Assembly: GCA_037127315.1 (NCBI GenBank)
Contig: JBBBDQ010001188.1
Location: 975,001-1,039,000, forward strand
Direction: 5' to 3'
Source: Ascarosepion bandense
Taxonomy: Eukaryota; Mollusca; Cephalopoda; Sepiida; Sepiidae
DNA: 64,000 bases
Below the pieces are notes generated by a model. The model saw nothing but the letters and a program-made list of their open reading frames with translations, searched no databases and was not told the origin of the DNA. A program made the position numbers and the translations under genes. Below, one piece after another: positions 59,431 to 64,000 of the stretch; the first letter of the stretch is position 1; every line of letters begins with the position of its first letter.

Positions 59431-59984
59431 GGCAAAAATTCTGTTTGTTCCCGAAGCGAAGTCATAAAATCTGGCAATTGACTAAAAACTTTTCCGGTTC
59501 CTTTTATTATATTCATCATGGCAAAACGTATTTATTTTATACATATTTTTTTAATTCTTTTTTCTTTCTTTATTTTATTGATTTTATTTCTTTCTTTCCG
59601 GAAAACCTCATTGCTTCGTCGCTCCGTTTATTAAATTACCATTTCTCTTTTGTAAATCCACATTTTAGTGTTGTTTCTGATTTTTTTTTTAACCTCTGGG
59701 AAATTGCACAATATTCACTGTCATAAAAGAGGATAGATGCCATTAGGCAATCATTTTAAACAGTTCACTAACTTTTCAGCCATTACGAATCTTTTATTTG
59801 AATAGTATTATTTTTTTTTTATTGTCACATTCTTTTATAACTAGTTTGACTCATAGATATTCTAGCTTTGAAAAGTTAACAATTGACATATTGCCTATAT
59901 ATTTTAGAAGGATAAATGATGTACATTCATAAAAATGTTTTCCCTTAGGAAAACTATTCATCCATCTGCTCTCCCTTCAGCTAT
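59431..59984. other. Nothing recognised
   Basis: T-rich text; ORFs rich in Phe without family signatures. Confidence 0.4.
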
Positions 59985-60155
59985 TGATTGAATAGCAGGA
60001 CAGGTTGGGTTCTATAGCCTTGGTTAGCAACCAGTCTACCGCAGAAAGTAATAGTAACCTACCGCTGGAAAATCTTCTGCCCAGTCAGTCATGTCTCGAA
60101 AGTGACATGATCTCCCAAAGCGTGCATCACGTCTGGCACTTAACCGACTGACTGA
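59985..60155 (+). mobile_element. tRNA-derived SINE (family B), partial
   Basis: Plus-sense body from caggttgggttctatagcct to gcacttaaccgactgactga; head missing. Confidence 0.7.
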
Positions 60156-60514
60156 AAGTTATATATTACATATCTCGTTTTAAAAATTTTCGAATTAGAT
60201 TTTCCTATGACATAATTTCTTTAATCATGCGGTGTGAGACTACTAAAAATACCATGGCTTTTGCTAGATTTAATTGCAGAAAATAATAATTTCGTATTGC
60301 AATATTTCATATTACTACACTATTCACTGAAACAGACGACAAACACATTTGTATGTTATCGCTCGTCTTTCTTTCTTTGTTTCTTTGTTTCTTTCATTTA
60401 TTCCTTCTTTCTTACTTTTTTCTTTCTTTCTTTTTTTGAAGAAACACCTCTTGTTTTTCTTACCCAATTATTTTCTATCTTCTTCAAGGGTGAATTGCAA
60501 AGACAAAAATATTG

Positions 60515-61730
60515 TCAATCAGTGCCATACGTGATACATGCTTTGAGCGTGATCATGTTTTTGCGAGACATGACTGACTGGGCAGGAGATTGTCTGCTTT
60601 CTGCGGTAAACTGTTTGCCAGCCAGGGCTAAAGAACCCAATCTGTCCTGCTATTTAACCCATAACTGGAGGGAGAAGAGACAGATTATATTAAATTATTA
60701 TATTAAGTATAATTAGTGGTGTGTCAGATAATTATTTCATAACAATAGAAAACCGGTCCCCCACTTTATGCCCAACAGAAGTTTTAATTATGTTTCCAAC
60801 TATTATATTCAGACAGTCAGTTAAGTGCCATACGTGATACACGCTTTGGGTGCGATCATGTCTCTTTCGAGACATTACTGACTGGACAGAAGATTATCCA
60901 ACAGTAGGTTACCATTGCTTTCTACGGAACTGTTTGCCAGCCAAGGCTATAGAAACCAATGAGTCCTGCTATTTAACCCCTAATTGGAGGGAGAAAAGAT
61001 AGATTATATTCCATTATTATATTAAGTATAATTAGCTAGGGATCAATTTATTATTTCATAACAATAAAAAAACGATCCCCCACTTTATGCCCAGTAGAAT
61101 TTTTAATTATGTTTACAACTATTATATTCAGTCAGTCAGTTAAGTGCCATACGTGATACACGCTTTGGGCGATCATGTCTCGAAAGAGACATGACTGACT
61201 GGGCAGAAGATTATCCCGCAGTAGGTTGCCATTGCTTTCTGTGGTAGACTGACTGCCAGCCAAGGCTATAGAACCCAATCTGTCCTGCTATTTGACTAAT
61301 GGCTAGAGGGAGAAGAGATGTATTATATGATTAAGTAGTAATTAGTAGGGGATCAGTTTATTACTTCATAACAATCGATAACCGATCCCCCACTTTATGC
61401 CCAGTAGAATCTTTAATTTTTTCCAACTATTATGTTCATTCAGTCAGTTGAGTGCCATACGTGATACGCGCTTTGGGCGATCATGTCTCGAAAGAGACAT
61501 GACTGACTGGGCAAAAGATTATCCTGCAGTAGGTTGCTATTGCTTTCTGCAGTAAACTGGTTGCCAGCCAAAGCTAAAGAACCCAATCAGTCCTATTATT
61601 TAATCCATAAATGGAGGCAAGAGATGGATTAATACCTTTCCCAAGGGTATTTGTGCGTAAGTGAATGCAGCGAATTCAATTAGAATTAGAATTCGGCTCC
61701 CCGATTTGTCGTTGATATCCACTGCACCAA
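60515..61730 (-). repeat. Tandem family-B SINE units with GGGGATC hairpin module (second cluster)
   Basis: Four minus-sense SINE bodies start near 60,518, 60,814, 61,134 and 61,441; the spacing is about 310-320 bp. Three hairpin modules lie between them. Only the last body keeps the tRNA-like head (to about 61,730). Organisation and sequence match the 49.9-50.6 kb cluster. Confidence 0.8.
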
Positions 61731-62265
61731 ATGCGGATTTTTTTGCATGCCGATTTTTAGAAAAATCCAGTATGAATACGAGCTGTCATAGTTACTTTAA
61801 AATCTCAAGTTTATCCGTTGTAACTATGAAATCTTTTGCAAAACAAGCGTCCCAGTATGAGGGATCTGACCGGAAATTATCAGCATATAAAACGGCATTG
61901 AATATTTGTTATATAAATTTCAACCCGTTGCTGCTATACACGTAATGAATTTTATTGAGTATTGATTGTTTAATTGTGATATAGAAGATTTCGAGAATTT
62001 GAGGTTTTTGTTTATTATTTTCGTGGTGTAGTGTATTGATATTATCACAAGTATTGTCCTGTATTGTGAAGGTGGACAGGAATGTGTCTTTAAGTCTTGT
62101 GAAATAGAATTTGTATCTGACAAATGAAGTGTAAGATGCCCTGATAATATTGTGGCCGTCAAACCAACAAATGTAATTATTCAGTGAAACAAATTGGAAT
62201 GAAGATATTCTGCCAGCAGATATACATATGTATTTATGTATGTATGTAGGCAGAATATGGCTATT
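61731..62265. other. Nothing recognised
   Basis: Minus ORFs of up to 125 codons overlap here without a recognisable family. Confidence 0.4.
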
Positions 62266-62401
62266 GAGCGGGTATACTGACAACATACACGCTAAAATGT
62301 CTGCCTTCTTCTACCGAGCGCCCATAGCCCAGAGGTAGAATCGCCGACTGACGCCAATTCGGTCGGATTTCAATCCTGGGTTAAAAGCTATTGGAGTCTA
62401 A

Positions 62402-62442
62402 CCGTACTGATGAGCTCTGATACAGCGAAACAGATCTGTCTG

Positions 62443-62445
<3 letters not shown>
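62402..62445 (+). ncRNA. Hammerhead ribozyme, array unit 1
   Basis: Helix I CCGTA (62,402-62,406) with TGCGG (62,441-62,445) including one wobble; CTGATGA 62,407-62,413; helix II GCTC/CAGC with one mismatch; GAAA 62,427-62,430; helix III ACAGA/TCTGT without a loop, so a monomer cannot close it and a dimer might; cleavage after C 62,440. Confidence 0.7.

Positions 62446-62480
<35 letters not shown>
62446..62480. repeat. (TA)n microsatellite
   Basis: TA run directly after the first hammerhead; the dispersed unit at 45.4 kb is likewise preceded by (TA)n. Confidence 0.95.
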
Positions 62481-62483
<3 letters not shown>

Positions 62484-62717
62484 AGCTCTCTGGAGAGGAA
62501 AATTTTAAAAACAGTTTCCACTTCTGATATATGCGTAACTCTTCAGAAATGAATTGAGTTCTTTCGGTGACTGGCGTGTGTACACACTGCTTATATACAG
62601 TACGTTAAAATTTCCCTTCTCTGATTCCATGCGTTGATGGGTTAGGGAGAAGCAACTCTGACTGACACCAAATCGGTTGAGTTTCAATCCGGACCAGAAG
62701 CAAGTGGATGTGTCTAG

Positions 62718-62761
62718 CCACACTGATGAGCTGTGATACAGTGAAACAGGCTTGTATGTGG
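62718..62761 (+). ncRNA. Hammerhead ribozyme, array unit 2
   Basis: Helix I CCACA (62,718-62,722) with TGTGG (62,757-62,761), perfect; CTGATGA 62,723-62,729; helix II GCTG/CAGT around TGATA with a closing G-U; GAAA 62,743-62,746; short helix III ACAG/TTGT; cleavage after A 62,756. All conserved core bases are present. Confidence 0.8.
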
Positions 62762-63027
62762 ATGATTAATATATTATGCTCTCATTACGATTGAGCTCTC
62801 TGGAGAGGAAAATTTTTAAAACAGGTTCCACTTCTGATATATGCGTAACTCTTCAGAAATGAATTGAGTTCTTTCGGTGACTGGCGTGTGTACACACTGC
62901 TTATATACAGTACGTTAAAATTTCCCTTCTCTGATTCCATGCGTTGATGGGTTAGGGAGAAGCAACTCTGACTGACACCAAATCGGTTGAGTTTCAATCC
63001 GGACCAGAAGCAAGTGGATGTGTCTAG

Positions 63028-63071
63028 CCACACTGATGAGCTGTGATACAGTGAAACAGGCTTGTATGTGG
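63028..63071 (+). ncRNA. Hammerhead ribozyme, array unit 3
   Basis: Same sequence and pairing as unit 2, 310 bp further on. Confidence 0.8.
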
Positions 63072-63337
63072 ATGATTAATATATTATGCTCTCATTACGA
63101 TTGAGCTCTCTGGAGAGGAAAATTTTTAAAACAGGTTCCACTTCTGCTATATGCGTAACTCTTCAGAAATGAATTGAGTTCTTTCGGTGACTGGCGTGTG
63201 TACACACTGCTTATATACAGTACGTTAAAATTTCCCTTCTCTGATTCCATGCGTTGATGGCTTAGGGAGTAGCAACTCTGACTGACACCAAATCGGTTGA
63301 GTTTCAATCCGGACCAGAAGCAAGTGGATGTGTCTAG

Positions 63338-63381
63338 CCACACTGATGAGCTGTGATACAGTGAAACAGGCTTGTATGTGG
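63338..63381 (+). ncRNA. Hammerhead ribozyme, array unit 4
   Basis: Same as unit 2, another 310 bp on. Confidence 0.8.
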
Positions 63382-63646
63382 ATGATTAATATATTATGCT
63401 CTCATTACGATTGAGCTCTCTGGAGAGGAAAATTTTTAAAACAGGTTCCACTTCTGCTATATGCGTAACTCTTCAGAAATGAATTGAGTTCTTTCGGTGA
63501 CTGGCGTGTGTACACACTGCTTATATACAGTACGTTAAAATTTCCTTCTCTGATTCCATGCGTTGATGGCTTAGGGAGTAGCAACTCTGACTGACACCAA
63601 ATCGGTTGAGTTTCAATCCGGACCAGAAGCAAGTGGATGTGTCTAG

Positions 63647-63690
63647 CCACACTGATGAGCTGTGATACAGCGAAACAGGCATGTATGTGG
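63647..63690 (+). ncRNA. Hammerhead ribozyme, array unit 5 (best match)
   Basis: As unit 2 but helix II is perfect (GCTG/CAGC) and helix III is ACA/TGT with a GGCA loop; cleavage after A 63,685. The following decayed unit (about 63,925-63,975) has CTGAGGA, changing core position 8, and should be dead. Confidence 0.85.
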
Positions 63691-64000
63691 ATGACTAATA
63701 TATATATATGTATATATATACGCTAAAATTTCCCTTCCCTGATTAACACACTAAAATTAAGCTTCCTGATTAAAATTGAGTTCTTTCGGTGACTGGTGTG
63801 TGTATACACCGCTTATATATAACAGGCTAAAATTTCCCTTCTCTGATTCCATGCACCTGTGGCTTAGGGGTTATCGACTCCGACTGCCACCAAATCGGTT
63901 GAGTTTCGAACCCGGCCGGCAGTAAGTGGATAATGAGCGAAACTGAGGAACTGCGATACAGCGAAATAGGATTGTATCTGGTTGACTTATATATACTTAT

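Larger units (their letters stand above)
62266..63985 (+). repeat. Tandem array of hammerhead-bearing, tRNA-promoter units (about 310 bp)
   Basis: Unit starts (ttgagctctctggagaggaa) are at 62,481, 62,791, 63,101 and 63,411, exactly 310 bp apart. A related unit (62,266-62,480) precedes and a decayed one (63,720-63,985) follows. Each unit is: leader; A-box-like tgggttagggagaag; B-box-like gagtttcaatcc (62,679 in unit 2); hammerhead; short AT spacer. The identity between units is very high. A Pol III transcript through several units would contain one self-cleaving site per 310 nt. Confidence 0.85.

Noticed and set aside
60234..60716. 160-codon ORF rich in Phe and Ser that looks like a membrane protein
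   Set aside because: The hydrophobic part is a T/C-rich stretch and the C-terminal part is SINE sequence.
62505..63650. Four repeated minus-strand ORFs of about 80 codons in the 310-bp array
   Set aside because: They are the antisense of the leader, tRNA-like and ribozyme parts. They differ only where the repeat differs, and the RNA structure explains the conservation better.

Overview
This is a repeat-dense, AT-rich stretch of an animal nuclear genome, almost certainly a coleoid cephalopod. The evidence is one spliced gene on the minus strand whose exons spell a lens S-crystallin (a sigma-class glutathione S-transferase relative), including the extra asparagine/glycine-rich insert exon seen in cephalopod lens crystallins. 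I cannot tell octopus from squid or cuttlefish.

Layout. (1) 1-18,060: the S-crystallin gene, read right to left. A TATA-like box with an AP-1 site just upstream lies at about 18,040-18,063. Exon 1 is 17,807-17,939, exon 2 13,815-13,910, exon 3 7,896-8,011, exon 4 (insert) 3,220-3,261 and exon 5 205-312; the last exon is off the left edge. All splice sites are GT/AG and all phases join, giving 165 codons. Intron 3 holds three intact partial copies of exon 3 plus one broken one. The introns are full of transposon relics, including a Penelope-like inverted duplication in intron 1 that carries a hammerhead ribozyme core on the gene's own strand. (2) 18.5-21.4 kb: a Tc1-like relic split by another repeat, and a truncated LINE. 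(3) 21.4-40.0 kb: one uninterrupted satellite of about 18.6 kb, built from alternating monomers of about 75 and 76 bp (dimer about 151 bp), with a longer higher-order repeat of about 0.9 kb on the left and centre and a switch to trimers (about 226 bp) at about 36.1-38.9 kb. (4) 40-62 kb: no host gene that I recognise. It holds fragments of a jockey/CR1-like LINE and an RTE-like LINE, mariner remains, tRNA-derived SINEs (some in tandem), foldback elements, an 88-bp satellite, a 139-bp repeat and a candidate solo LTR. (5) 62.3-64 kb: a tandem array of about 310-bp units, each with a tRNA-like Pol III promoter followed by a hammerhead ribozyme.

The most unusual feature is the last one. The array has the layout of a retrozyme or of the Schistosoma Sm-alpha elements: RNA from it would be cut into unit-length pieces that could circularise. 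A dispersed relative sits at 45.4-45.76 kb. All functional statements about the ribozymes come from matching core and helices by eye; none has been folded or tested.
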